In this document: in pieces, positions 7,243 to 15,830 of the stretch | Position numbering within the stretch: the stretch's first letter is position 1 | How the letters are laid out: every line of letters starts with the position of its first letter | Assembly: GCF_900090195.1 (NCBI RefSeq) | Contig: NZ_LT607803.1 | Coordinates: 7,342,229 to 7,406,228 of the forward strand | DNA length: 64,000 nt | Direction: 5' to 3' | DNA from: Variovorax sp. HW608 | GTDB taxonomy: Bacteria; Pseudomonadota; Gammaproteobacteria; Burkholderiales; Burkholderiaceae_C | Position numbers and translations under genes: made by a program | Notes under the pieces: generated by a model | What the model saw: the letters and a program-made list of their open reading frames with translations, nothing else | Database searches by the model: none | Told to the model about the DNA's origin: nothing

Positions 7243-8367
7243 TCAACGCGGCGCGTCTCCACGAAGCGCGGCCATCTGCTCGGCGTAGGTGGCCTCGATG
7301 CGCTGCAGCCGCGCCTGGCGCGCGGACTCGTTGACCCACTGCGAGTTCATCGCGCTTTGCCGCGCGAGCTGGTAGGCCAGCTTGGCGGCGGGCATCAACG
7401 AGCTGTTGTCGGCGGCGACGAAGCCGGCCAGGTCGTGCAGCGACTTCAGCACGGCGCGTTCCGCATCGCCGCGCGGGCCCTTGCCTCTTGCATAGTCGAC
7501 GAGGAAGCCCTGCACCTTCCGGCGGAAGGCGTCGTCGTACTCGCGGCGCATGACGATCTGCGCGTGCGGGATCAGCTCGGACTCCCAGATCACCTGCAGC
7601 CGATCGGCCTCGGCCGGGAACTGGAGCTTGAAGCGCTCGAAGTCCGCCGTGTTGTTCGTCGCCACGTCGGCTTCGCCGTTGGCCACCGCGAGCGCCGTCA
7701 CCTGGTGGGTGCCGACGACCTCGCTGCGAAAGCGCGTCTCCATCACGATGTGATTGGGCAGGAAGAGCTGCAGCTGCGGCACGATGAAACCGGAGACCGA
7801 GCGGCTCTCGCCGCGCGCGATGCGCCATTTCTCGGGCTCGGCCAAGAGGCCCTTGAGGCTGGTGTAGTCGCCGGTCTTGCGGGTGAGCAGCAGCGCCCGG
7901 TAGCCCGGCAGGCCGTCATGGCGCGTGACCTGGGCGATCACGTTCATGCGGCGCAGCGTCACCGCATCGAGCGCCATCTTGCCCGACAGGAAGGCCATGT
8001 CGACCTGGTCGCGCTGGATCGCCTGTTCGAGCGCCTCGTACGAGGTCACCGAGAGCATGCTCACCGGACGGCCGATCGCGCGGCTCAGGTCCGCGAGCAG
8101 CGGCTCCCAGTCGTTGCGCGACTCGAAGGCGCCGCCCAGCGGGAGGATGCCGAAGCGCAGCGGCGCGGCGCCGGGCGAGGTCTGCGCCTGCGCCGCCTCG
8201 ATGCCCATCAGCCCCATCAGGAGCATCGCCGCGCCGTACAGCGTTCGCGCGCACACGCGACGCACTGCCGCGCGGAAACGCTCCGGCCGGGCATGCGATG
8301 CGCTGGAATTGCTGTGGACCGGAGCCTGCATCGGGGCTGAAAGAAGAACGCGGACGGTTGAATTCAC
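7243..8367 (-). CDS. PhnD-like periplasmic substrate-binding protein (copy 1)
   Basis: 374 residues: a long basic N-terminus, a hydrophobic signal core (LYGAAMLLMGLMGIEAAQA), then the same PhnD-like domain as its tandem copy (LRFGILPLGG, VDMAFLSGKMALDAVT, SRSVSGFIVPQ, ADVATNNTADFERF). The start used is GTG at 8367; ATG at 8331 is an alternative and neither has a clear ribosome site. It is the first gene of a two-gene minus-strand unit and lies 101 bp from a divergent membrane hybrid histidine kinase. Ligand is unknown; the family binds small oxyanions or organic phosphonates, but binding residues cannot be judged by eye. Confidence 0.82.
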   Translation of the reverse strand: MNSTVRVLLSAPMQAPVHSNSSASHARPERFRAAVRRVCARTLYGAAMLLMGLMGIEAAQAQTSPGAAPLRFGILPLGGAFESRNDWEPLLADLSRAIGRPVSMLSVTSYEALEQAIQRDQVDMAFLSGKMALDAVTLRRMNVIAQVTRHDGLPGYRALLLTRKTGDYTSLKGLLAEPEKWRIARGESRSVSGFIVPQLQLFLPNHIVMETRFRSEVVGTHQVTALAVANGEADVATNNTADFERFKLQFPAEADRLQVIWESELIPHAQIVMRREYDDAFRRKVQGFLVDYARGKGPRGDAERAVLKSLHDLAGFVAADNSSLMPAAKLAYQLARQSAMNSQWVNESARQARLQRIEATYAEQMAALRGDAPR

Positions 8368-8468
8368 AATTAGAAACTAACTTCAAGAATTCCCGTGTCG
8401 TTTTTCTCCATCCATGTTTTTCGATCGGTAACGTATAACGGGACCCGCGCGCCGCTCGACATCCGTCC

Positions 8469-10358
8469 ATGAACTGGTCCTTCCGTGCCTTCCATCTGCT
8501 GCGTCTGACGCTGGCCCAGCAGCTCGTCCTGCTCGCCCTCCTGCCGGCCACCGTCGCCACCCTGGGCGTGATCGCGGTGCTGACGCGCCAGCACCTGTCG
8601 AACGTGACCGAGCTGGTCCGCGCCAACGCGCAGACGGTGGCGCTGCAGGTCGCGACGGTGGCGCAGTCGCAGATCCAGCGCATGGACCGCCGCGCGCTGC
8701 AACGCACCGCGCAATCCGGCAGCTACCAGCCGCATGTGCAGCAGGTGCAGATCTGGTCGGAGGACGGCGAGATCGTCGCCAACTCGGAAACCACCGACCG
8801 CACGCGCGGCGAAGGCCTTCAGGTGGTCGCGCCGATCATCGGCGACGACGGCAAGACCGCGGGCAAGGTGATGGTCGAGATGAGCCTCGACGCGGTGGGC
8901 AGCGCCAAGCAGGCGGTGTGGTTCAACGTGGTGCTGGTGCTTGCCGCGAGCCTGGTGGGCGTCGGCCTCGCGGGCTGGTGGGCGGCGCGGCGGATCAGCT
9001 CCCCGATCCGCGAGCTCGGCGAGGCGGTGGAGCGCCTCGGCGCGGGCGAGGATGCGCAGGTGACCATCGAGGGCACGGCCGAAGTGCGCCGCCTGCAGGA
9101 TGGCTTCAACCAGGCGGCGCGCGCGCTGACCGAAAGCCGCAACCAGCTCGAAAGCCGGATCACCGACGCCACGGCGGAGCTCGCGCGCAAGAACCAGCAG
9201 CTCGAAGTCGCGAGCCAGGCGAAGACCCGCCTGCTCGCCGCCGCCAGCCACGACCTGCGCCAGCCGCTGCATGCGCTCACGCTGTTCTCCGACGGCCTTG
9301 CCAACGGCGAGACCGACCCGGCACGGCTGCAGCGCATCGGCCACATCCGCGAGTGCGTGGAATCGCTCGACCGGCTGTTCACCGAGCTGCTCAACCTCTC
9401 GCAGCTCGACGCCGGCGTGTTGCAGCCGCAATGGACGGACTTCGCGCTCGACACCCTGTTCGACGAGATCAGCCGCAACTTCCGCGCGGTGGCCGAGCAG
9501 CAGAACCTGCGCCTGGTGGTGCGCAAGACCGATGCGTGGGTGCGCTGCGACTACGTGATGCTCTCGCGCATCCTCAACAACCTGGTGTCGAATTCGCTGC
9601 GGCACACCGTCGAAGGCGGCGTGCTGATCGGCGCGCGGCGGCGCCGCAAGGGCATCCGCATCGACGTCTGGGACACCGGCGTGGGCATCGCGGCGCACCA
9701 CCAGGCGCGGGTCTTCGAGGAGTTCTACCAGGTCGAGCCGCAGGGCGGCCGGCAGGGCGGCCGCGACTCGCGCGGGATGGGGCTCGGCCTGGCGACGGTG
9801 CAGCGCCTCGCGGCCCTGCTGAACACGCGCGTCGAACTCAGTTCGCGGCCGAACAAGGGCACCTGCGTGCGCGTGGTGGTGCGCGCCACCGAACCGCTGG
9901 TCCCGCTGCCCGCGCCGCCCCTGCTGCCCATGGGCCTCGCGGCGGACGACGACGGCGGGCTGCGCAACATCCGCGTGCTGGTGATCGACGACGAGCGCAC
10001 CATCCTCGAGGGCCTGCAGGTGGTGCTTTCCAACTGGGGCGCCGAGGTGCTCGCTGCGCAGAGCCGCAGCGAGGCACTGGCCCTCGCGAGCGCCTGGGAG
10101 CGGCCGCCCGACGTCGTGTTGAGCGACCTGCTCCTGCAGGGCGGCGACAACGGCCTCGATGTGCTGGCCGCGCTGGAGCGCCACCCCAACGGCATCGGTC
10201 CGGCCACCGCCCGCCTGCTGGTGACCGGCGAGACCAAGCCCGACCGCCTGCGCGAAGTCGCGAGCGCGGGGGTCACGGTGCTCTACAAGCCGGTCTCGCC
10301 GAAGGTGCTGCGGCAGGCGATCGCGGCTCAGTTGGCGACCGTGCGGGAACTCGCGTGA
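8469..10358 (+). CDS. Hybrid sensor histidine kinase/response regulator
   Basis: 629 residues: TM1 (about 17-38), a periplasmic sensor of about 110 residues, TM2 (about 151-173), a HAMP-like linker, a coiled coil, a DHp domain with H261 in ASHDLRQPLHAL, an ATPase domain (N-box NNLVSNSLRH near 371-379, WDTGVGI, GMGLGLAT) and a C-terminal receiver from about 501 with likely phospho-acceptor D553 (VLSDLLLQ). It should autophosphorylate and pass phosphate to its own receiver; no HPt or DNA-binding partner lies next to it. It is divergent from two PhnD-like binding proteins, which may feed it signal from the periplasm (inferred). Confidence 0.9.
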   Translation: MNWSFRAFHLLRLTLAQQLVLLALLPATVATLGVIAVLTRQHLSNVTELVRANAQTVALQVATVAQSQIQRMDRRALQRTAQSGSYQPHVQQVQIWSEDGEIVANSETTDRTRGEGLQVVAPIIGDDGKTAGKVMVEMSLDAVGSAKQAVWFNVVLVLAASLVGVGLAGWWAARRISSPIRELGEAVERLGAGEDAQVTIEGTAEVRRLQDGFNQAARALTESRNQLESRITDATAELARKNQQLEVASQAKTRLLAAASHDLRQPLHALTLFSDGLANGETDPARLQRIGHIRECVESLDRLFTELLNLSQLDAGVLQPQWTDFALDTLFDEISRNFRAVAEQQNLRLVVRKTDAWVRCDYVMLSRILNNLVSNSLRHTVEGGVLIGARRRRKGIRIDVWDTGVGIAAHHQARVFEEFYQVEPQGGRQGGRDSRGMGLGLATVQRLAALLNTRVELSSRPNKGTCVRVVVRATEPLVPLPAPPLLPMGLAADDDGGLRNIRVLVIDDERTILEGLQVVLSNWGAEVLAAQSRSEALALASAWERPPDVVLSDLLLQGGDNGLDVLAALERHPNGIGPATARLLVTGETKPDRLREVASAGVTVLYKPVSPKVLRQAIAAQLATVRELA

Positions 10359-10524
10359 GGTCATGCGTCCATACGCCGTCTGACATAGGCCGTCAGGCCG
10401 CGAACCGGCTCGCGCACTCCCTCACGATCCGACCCCGTGCCGGGGGGAATAAGCCCTCTGCCTTATCGCGCGCAAAGAGCCTCGTCCGTACATTGGGCCC
10501 CATCACCCATGCGGATGCGGTTCG

Positions 10525-11472
10525 ATGTTCGCCACGCTTTTCCCCCCACTGGTTCGAAGGAAGCGGTCCATCGCGGTTGCGGCATTCGCTTGCGCGGTAA
10601 CGGTGTGGAGCGGTGCGAGCGCAGCCGGACTGACGGTGCTGATGGCCGACGAGAGCGCGCCCTATGCCGAGTTCGTCCAGCAGTTGCGCGAGCTGCAGGA
10701 AGCGGGCAGCCGCCTCGACCTGATCCATCTGGCGGCCGGACAGCCCGCACCGGCACCCTCCCCGGGCGACGCCGTCACCATGGCCGTCGGCGTGGCCGCG
10801 GCGCGATCGGCGATCGAGCGCCCCGGGCAGGACCCGCTGGTGCTCGCCATGCTGAGCCGGCTCGACTACGAAAGCCTGAGGATCAGCCCCGCGATGCGGC
10901 ACCCGGAGCGCCAGATCGGCGTGCTGCTGCGCGACCCGGCCATGGCCGACCAGCTGGCGCTGATCGACGCGGTGATGCCGCGCAAGCGGCGCCTCGGCGT
11001 GGTGGCCACCAGCGAATCGGCGCCCCTCGTGCGCGAACTGCAGAGCGCCGCGCAGGACTGGGATCTGCAGGTGGAGTTCGCGCCCGACGCGAAGTCGCTC
11101 GCGGCGGCGTTGCGCGTGCTGGTGCCGCGCAGCGATGCGCTGCTCGTGCTGCCGGACATGATCGGCGACAACCAGGCCGCGACGCTCGCGGTGCTGCGCG
11201 CCGGCGCGGGCGCCGGGCTGCCGGTCTTCGGCGCCAGCGACGGGATGGTGCGCTCCGGCGGACTCGCGGCCGCGGTCTCCACGCCGGCGCAACTGGCCCA
11301 GCAGGCGCGCGCGCTCGGCCAGAAGCTGGCCGCCAGCACGGGGCCGCGCGGCGTGGTCGTCGAGGCCGCGACCCCGGCGACGGTACGCGTCAACGCCACC
11401 GTGGCGCGCGGGCTCGGCCTGCGGCTGCCTGAAGAACATGAACTCACGGAGCGGGTCACCGCGACCAGATGA
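10525..11472 (+). CDS. Periplasmic ABC-type substrate-binding-like protein paired with a sensor kinase
   Basis: 315 residues. The signal peptide (RRKRS, then a hydrophobic run ending GASAAG) is followed by a two-lobed periplasmic-binding-protein-like domain: LTVLMADESAPYAEFV, KRRLGVVATSESAPLV and SDALLVLPDMIGDN. The layout resembles ABC_sub_bind (TrpX-type) proteins. The stop overlaps the start of the following hybrid kinase by 4 bp (ATGA), so the two are translationally coupled and no transporter genes are present. The best reading is a ligand-binding subunit of a sensory system. A 166-bp leader precedes it. The ligand cannot be predicted. Confidence 0.78.
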   Translation: MFATLFPPLVRRKRSIAVAAFACAVTVWSGASAAGLTVLMADESAPYAEFVQQLRELQEAGSRLDLIHLAAGQPAPAPSPGDAVTMAVGVAAARSAIERPGQDPLVLAMLSRLDYESLRISPAMRHPERQIGVLLRDPAMADQLALIDAVMPRKRRLGVVATSESAPLVRELQSAAQDWDLQVEFAPDAKSLAAALRVLVPRSDALLVLPDMIGDNQAATLAVLRAGAGAGLPVFGASDGMVRSGGLAAAVSTPAQLAQQARALGQKLAASTGPRGVVVEAATPATVRVNATVARGLGLRLPEEHELTERVTATR

Positions 11473-13469
11473 CTGCCAGCCAACCCATGATCGCGCCATC
11501 GTCCGACGCACGGCCCGCCGAGCCGGCCGCCACGCCGAGCCGCGACCTCGTCGTGGCCGGCAACCTGCAGCGCGACCTGTTCCGCCTCGGCGTGGTGCCC
11601 TGCGTCATCGTGGCGCTGGCGCTCACAGGCTGGTTCACCCACAGCCGCCTCGATGCGCTGGAAGCGGCCTTCGATGCCGAGGGCCAGGCCGTCGCGCGCC
11701 AGGTTGCGGCGATGTCCGACCTGAGCCTCTACGCCGGTGACGTGCCGGCGCTGCAGAACGTCGCCAACGCCGCGCTGCGCGGCGGACAGGTGACGCGCGT
11801 CGAGATCAGCAACAGCGCGGGCGTCTTCGTCTCCGCCGGACCGAAGACCGCGCCGATGGGCGAACTTCGCATGTTCACCGCGCCGGTCACGCTGCGCGAA
11901 GCCTCGCGCGCCACCGCCTTCGCGCCGGCCGGCTCGACCACCGCGGGCGAGGCGCCGATCGGGCTGGTCCAGACCTTCCGCGACACCACCGCCTACGCGC
12001 ACGAACGCACGCGCCTGCTGATGGCCGGCATCGGCATCGCGCTGCTCGCGCTGCTGGCCGCCTGGGCCTGGGTGCGCCACACCGCGCGTGCGGTCGCGCA
12101 GCCGCTGCGCCGCATCTCGCGCACCGTCGCCGCGCTGGAAGCCGGCCAGTTCGATGCGCGCTGCAACGTGGTCACCTCCGGCGCCGACGAGGACGACGAC
12201 GATGCCGGCGGCGGCCGCCGGCGCGCGCGGCACGAGTTCGCCAACCTCGCGCACGACATCAACCGGCTCGCCGAACGGCTGCAGCGCAACCAGCAGATCA
12301 GCGACGAGCAGGTCCGCGAGGCCACCGCCGTGGCCCTGCAGCGCATGGCCGAGGCCGAGCAGGCGGCGCTGTCCCGCGCGCGCTTCCTGGCCGCCGCGAG
12401 CCACGACCTGCGCCAGCCGCTGCACGCCATGGGCCTGTTCATCGACGGCCTGCTGCCGACCGCCAACCCGACGCAGCGCCCCGCGGTGCTGCGGCTGCAG
12501 GAAGCCACCGACTTCATGGGCGTGCTGCTCGACGACCTGCTGGAGATCTCGCGGCTCGATGCGCAGGTGCTGACACCCGCGATCGCCGGGGTGTCGCTCG
12601 CCAGCCTGTTCGACCAGCTGGAGGCGCAGCATGCCGCCGCGGCAGCCGCGGCGCACGTGCGGCTGGTCTGGAAGGACCGGGGGCTGGCCGTCAACACCGA
12701 CCCGGCGCTGCTCTTGCGCATCGTCGGCAATCTGGTCAGCAATGCGATCCGCCACACGCCGGCCGACGGCGCGGTGCTGGTGGTCGCGCGCCGTCGCAAC
12801 GGCGCGGTGCGCATCGAAGTGCGCGACAACGGCGTCGGCATCGCGCCGATCCACCAGACGCGCGTCTTCGAGGAGTTCTACCAGGTGGCGAACACCGAGC
12901 GCGACCGCCGGCAGGGCTTCGGGCTCGGTCTCGCGATCTGCGCGCGCATCGCGCTCCTGCTCGGCACGCGCATCAAGCTGCGCTCGGCGCTGCAGGCGGG
13001 CAGCACCTTCTGGCTCGACCTGCCGATCGCGCATCCGCGCGAGGTCGCGCCGTCCGCGAAGGAGCCCGCGGCCGCGGCACCGCTGGCCGGCCTGCATTGC
13101 CTCGTGGTGGACGACGACCCGGCGATCCTCGACGGCAGCCGGACGCTGCTCGAGCTCTGGGGTTGCCAGGTGGACTGCGCCTCCACGCGCAATGAGGCGC
13201 TGACGCGGCTCGACAAGTCCGACGCGCATTTCGACGTCGTGCTCTGCGACCTGCAGCTCGACGGCGAGGAAGACGGCATGGAGGTCATCGAGAACACCCG
13301 CCGCCTGCAGCCCGATGCGCTCGCGGTGCTGGTTTCGGGCGCCACCGGGCCCGAGGCGCTGCAGCGGCTGCGCAAGCGCGGCGTGATGCTGCTGACGAAG
13401 CCGGTCGCGCCGGCCAAGCTGCGTGCCCTGCTCTCGACGAAGCGCATCCCCGTCTTCGCAGCCTGCTGA
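11469..13469 (+). CDS. Hybrid sensor histidine kinase/response regulator
   Basis: 666 residues: TM1 (about 38-57), a periplasmic sensor of about 125 residues, TM2 (about 184-203), a HAMP-like region with an acidic insert (EDDDD near 241), DHp with H312 in SHDLRQPLHAM, an ATPase domain (NLVSNAIRH, RDNGVGI, GFGLGLAI) and a C-terminal receiver (LVVDDDP... VLCDLQLDG). The H-box belongs to the same SHDLRQPLHA type as the kinase at 8469. It is coupled by ATGA overlap to the upstream binding-protein gene, so the two probably form one signal-recognition unit. No output regulator follows; the next genes are convergent. Confidence 0.9.
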   Translation: MTASQPMIAPSSDARPAEPAATPSRDLVVAGNLQRDLFRLGVVPCVIVALALTGWFTHSRLDALEAAFDAEGQAVARQVAAMSDLSLYAGDVPALQNVANAALRGGQVTRVEISNSAGVFVSAGPKTAPMGELRMFTAPVTLREASRATAFAPAGSTTAGEAPIGLVQTFRDTTAYAHERTRLLMAGIGIALLALLAAWAWVRHTARAVAQPLRRISRTVAALEAGQFDARCNVVTSGADEDDDDAGGGRRRARHEFANLAHDINRLAERLQRNQQISDEQVREATAVALQRMAEAEQAALSRARFLAAASHDLRQPLHAMGLFIDGLLPTANPTQRPAVLRLQEATDFMGVLLDDLLEISRLDAQVLTPAIAGVSLASLFDQLEAQHAAAAAAAHVRLVWKDRGLAVNTDPALLLRIVGNLVSNAIRHTPADGAVLVVARRRNGAVRIEVRDNGVGIAPIHQTRVFEEFYQVANTERDRRQGFGLGLAICARIALLLGTRIKLRSALQAGSTFWLDLPIAHPREVAPSAKEPAAAAPLAGLHCLVVDDDPAILDGSRTLLELWGCQVDCASTRNEALTRLDKSDAHFDVVLCDLQLDGEEDGMEVIENTRRLQPDALAVLVSGATGPEALQRLRKRGVMLLTKPVAPAKLRALLSTKRIPVFAAC

Positions 13470-13478
13470 GCCGCTCCC

Positions 13479-14165
13479 TCAGACTTCGGCCGGCGCCGGC
13501 AGGAGGCCGAAGCGCACCGAATCGGGCTCGACCGACACCGCGTAGCCCAGGCCCTCGGCCAGCGATTGCAGCGCGATCGCGTCGATGGCCAGCGCACGCG
13601 GCGCGCGGTGCGCGCCCGCCAGCGGATCGCCCGGCTCGGACTCGCCGCGCCGCGCCGACAGGCGCAGCGCATCGTCGCCGTCCGCCTCGATGCAGATCTC
13701 GCCGAGTTCCGCAACGCTGTCGTGCAGGTAGCCGAGCGCGCCGAGCAGCATGTAGCGCAAGGCGGCGCCCGAGGGGAAGCGCCTCTCGTCCTTCTCCGGC
13801 GACAGCTCCTCGGCCACCAGCAGGCCGATGCCGTGCAGCTCGAAGGGCACGCGCATGAGTGCGCTGCACTGCACCACCAGATCGCCGCGCGTGATCTCCT
13901 CGCCCTCCGCCGACAGCTCCCACGCGCGCAGCGAGTGCACGCCGCCCGCGAGCAGCGCCACCTGGTCCTCGATGAGCGACAGCCGCTCGCTCCAGTTCTC
14001 CGCATCGGGCGCGGAAGCGGCTTGGCGCTTGAGCACCAGCAAGCCCATGCGGATCACCGACACCGGCGCGGCCATGTCGTGCCGCAGCGCCGGAAGGGCG
14101 CGCGTGAGCAACTCGTGGCGCACGCCCGCCGCCATCCAGCTTCGCGCACCGGGGGAGGCCTTCAT
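13479..14165 (-). CDS. Degenerate histidine kinase-like protein (DHp-type helix, reduced ATPase-like half)
   Basis: 228 residues, cytoplasmic. A helix carrying LPALRHDMAAPVSVIRMGLL (H29) looks like a DHp phospho-acceptor region with the H-x3-P spacing of SHELRTPL. The C-terminal half has the order of a histidine-kinase ATPase domain, but I see no clear N-box or G-boxes. It may therefore serve as a phosphotransfer (HPt/ChpT-like) or scaffold protein rather than a kinase; this is inference. ATG at 14165 overlaps the stop of the upstream receiver gene by ATGA, so the pair is translationally coupled. It could also be a highly diverged active kinase. Confidence 0.6.
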   Translation of the reverse strand: MKASPGARSWMAAGVRHELLTRALPALRHDMAAPVSVIRMGLLVLKRQAASAPDAENWSERLSLIEDQVALLAGGVHSLRAWELSAEGEEITRGDLVVQCSALMRVPFELHGIGLLVAEELSPEKDERRFPSGAALRYMLLGALGYLHDSVAELGEICIEADGDDALRLSARRGESEPGDPLAGAHRAPRALAIDAIALQSLAEGLGYAVSVEPDSVRFGLLPAPAEV

Positions 14166-14518
14166 CGGCCTGCGGCCTGCGACAGGATCTGGTCGAGCGC
14201 GTCGAAATCGATGGGCTTTTGCAGATGGTGGTCGAACAGACCGGTCCCGTTCGTTGTCTCGTCGGCCGCGAAGCCCGAGATCGCCACGAGCAGCGGCGGC
14301 GTGCCGCGCGCAGCGGCGCGCAACCGGCGCGCCACTTCGGTTCCAGGGAAGTCGGGCAGCGTCAGGTCGACGAGCGCGGCATCGAAGGCCTCGCCCGCGG
14401 CCACCTCGAGCGCCTGCCGACCGGAGTAGGTGCAACGCGCGGTGTGATCCTGCAGCACGAGCAGCTCCTGCAGCAGGTCCGCCGCGGCCTCGTTGTCGTC
14501 GACGATCAGAACGTTCAC
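14162..14518 (-). CDS. Single-domain response regulator (receiver only)
   Basis: 118 residues made only of a CheY-like receiver: MNVLIVDDNEAAADLL with the acidic pair near 7-8, phospho-acceptor D51 in ALVDLTLPD, a conserved Ser in AISGF and the Lys of LQKPID near 101. No output domain is present, so it must act by protein contact or as a phosphate shuttle. The start is GTG at 14518 with GGAG about 9 bases upstream. It sits between a receiver-kinase gene and the degenerate kinase gene to which it is coupled, suggesting one branch of a local phosphorelay. Confidence 0.82.
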   Translation of the reverse strand: MNVLIVDDNEAAADLLQELLVLQDHTARCTYSGRQALEVAAGEAFDAALVDLTLPDFPGTEVARRLRAAARGTPPLLVAISGFAADETTNGTGLFDHHLQKPIDFDALDQILSQAAGR

Positions 14519-14606
14519 TTCGCAAATCTCCGGGGAGCCAGCCTCGCAGTATGGAACCGGCACCGAGGCGCGGCGTGTAGGACACCTTCCCACGCCTTCG
14601 CCCTCT

Positions 14607-15812
14607 TCAGGCCTCCTGCGCCGGCGCCCGCAGCGGCAGCGTGACGCGGAATTCCGACCCTTCGCCCAGCCGGCTTTCGAGCGCGATGTCGCCGCCGTGC
14701 AGGCGGACGATCTCCCGCGTGATGTACAGGCCCAGGCCGAGCCCGGCCGCGCGCTTGCGGCTGTCGTCGGTGCGCTCGAACTGCTCGAAGATGCGCCCCT
14801 GGTCCTCCGGCGCGACGCCGATCCCCTGGTCGCGCACCGTGATGCGCGCCGCGCCGCCCGTCTGGTCCACCGAGACCCGGACCGCCTTTCCCCCGCCATA
14901 GCGCAGCGCATTCGTCAGCAGGTTGGTCAGCACCTGCTCGATGCGGAACTCGTCCCACACGCCTTCGACGGGTTCCTGCGCCTGCAGCTCGATGCGCGAA
15001 CCCGCCGCCTCGGCCTGCTGCGCCAGCCCTTCGACCACGCCGCGCGCGAGCGCCGCGAGATCGGTGGGCTTGGGGCGGATCGACAGCGAACCGCTGCGCA
15101 TGCGCGTCACGTCGAGCATGTCGTCGATCAGGCGAACCATGTTCTGGATCTGGCGCTGGTCCCGCTCGACCATCGCCGGCAGCTGGTCCGGCGCGAAGGG
15201 CGCGGTGTTGCCCTTGCCGAGGTGGAGCTTGCGCACCTGCGTCTCCAGGTAGAGCGTATTGAGCGGCGTGCGCAGCTCGTGCGACACCATCGACATGAAA
15301 TCGTCGCGCATGCGCACCGCACGCTCCAGCTCGCGCTGGGTGCTCTTGAGCTGCTGCACGAGGGCTTCCTGCTGCCGGTTCAAGTCGGCCAGGGCCTCCA
15401 TCTCGTGCGCGAGCGCCTTGCGATGGCGGTACAGGTCCACGAAGACGCTGACCTTGCTGTTGACCGCATGCGCGTCGAGCGGCTTCTGCAGGAAGTCGAC
15501 GGCGCCGCTCTCGTAGCCCTTGAAGGCATAGTTCATCTCGCGGCCCGCGGCGCTCACGAAGATGATCGGGATGTGCCGCGTGCGCTCGGTGCCGCGCATC
15601 AACTCGGCGAGCTCGAAGCCGTTGAGGCCCGGCATCTGCACGTCGATGATCGCGAGCGCGAACTCGTGCTCCAGCAGCAGCACGAGCGCCTCCTCGCCCG
15701 ACATCGCCCGGAACACCTGGCGCGACGGACCGCGGATCAGGGCGTCGAGCGCCAGCAGGTTCTCCGGCAGGTCGTCGACGATCAGCAGCTTGCTTTCGAC
15801 TTCAATGGCCAT
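14607..15812 (-). CDS. Receiver-histidine kinase fusion (cytoplasmic)
   Basis: 401 residues with an N-terminal receiver (D57 in AIIDVQMPG, K110 in LQKPLD), a helical linker and coiled coil (about 125-165), DHp with H178 in SHELRTPLNTL, and an ATPase domain (NLLTNALRY, RDQGIGVAP, GLGLGLYITREI). There is no membrane segment, so its signal must arrive as phosphate or by contact, most likely from the large hybrid kinase whose gene ends 18 bp upstream on the same strand. The receiver-first architecture is typical of secondary kinases in branched phosphorelays. ATG at 15812. Confidence 0.9.
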   Translation of the reverse strand: MAIEVESKLLIVDDLPENLLALDALIRGPSRQVFRAMSGEEALVLLLEHEFALAIIDVQMPGLNGFELAELMRGTERTRHIPIIFVSAAGREMNYAFKGYESGAVDFLQKPLDAHAVNSKVSVFVDLYRHRKALAHEMEALADLNRQQEALVQQLKSTQRELERAVRMRDDFMSMVSHELRTPLNTLYLETQVRKLHLGKGNTAPFAPDQLPAMVERDQRQIQNMVRLIDDMLDVTRMRSGSLSIRPKPTDLAALARGVVEGLAQQAEAAGSRIELQAQEPVEGVWDEFRIEQVLTNLLTNALRYGGGKAVRVSVDQTGGAARITVRDQGIGVAPEDQGRIFEQFERTDDSRKRAAGLGLGLYITREIVRLHGGDIALESRLGEGSEFRVTLPLRAPAQEA

Positions 15813-15830
15813 GGGTGGAATCCAGCTGCA

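Noticed and set aside
10359..10524. A gene in the 166-bp gap before the periplasmic binding protein
   Set aside because: No frame with a ribosome site or recognisable protein is present. The stretch looks like a leader, but no convincing promoter hexamers were found.
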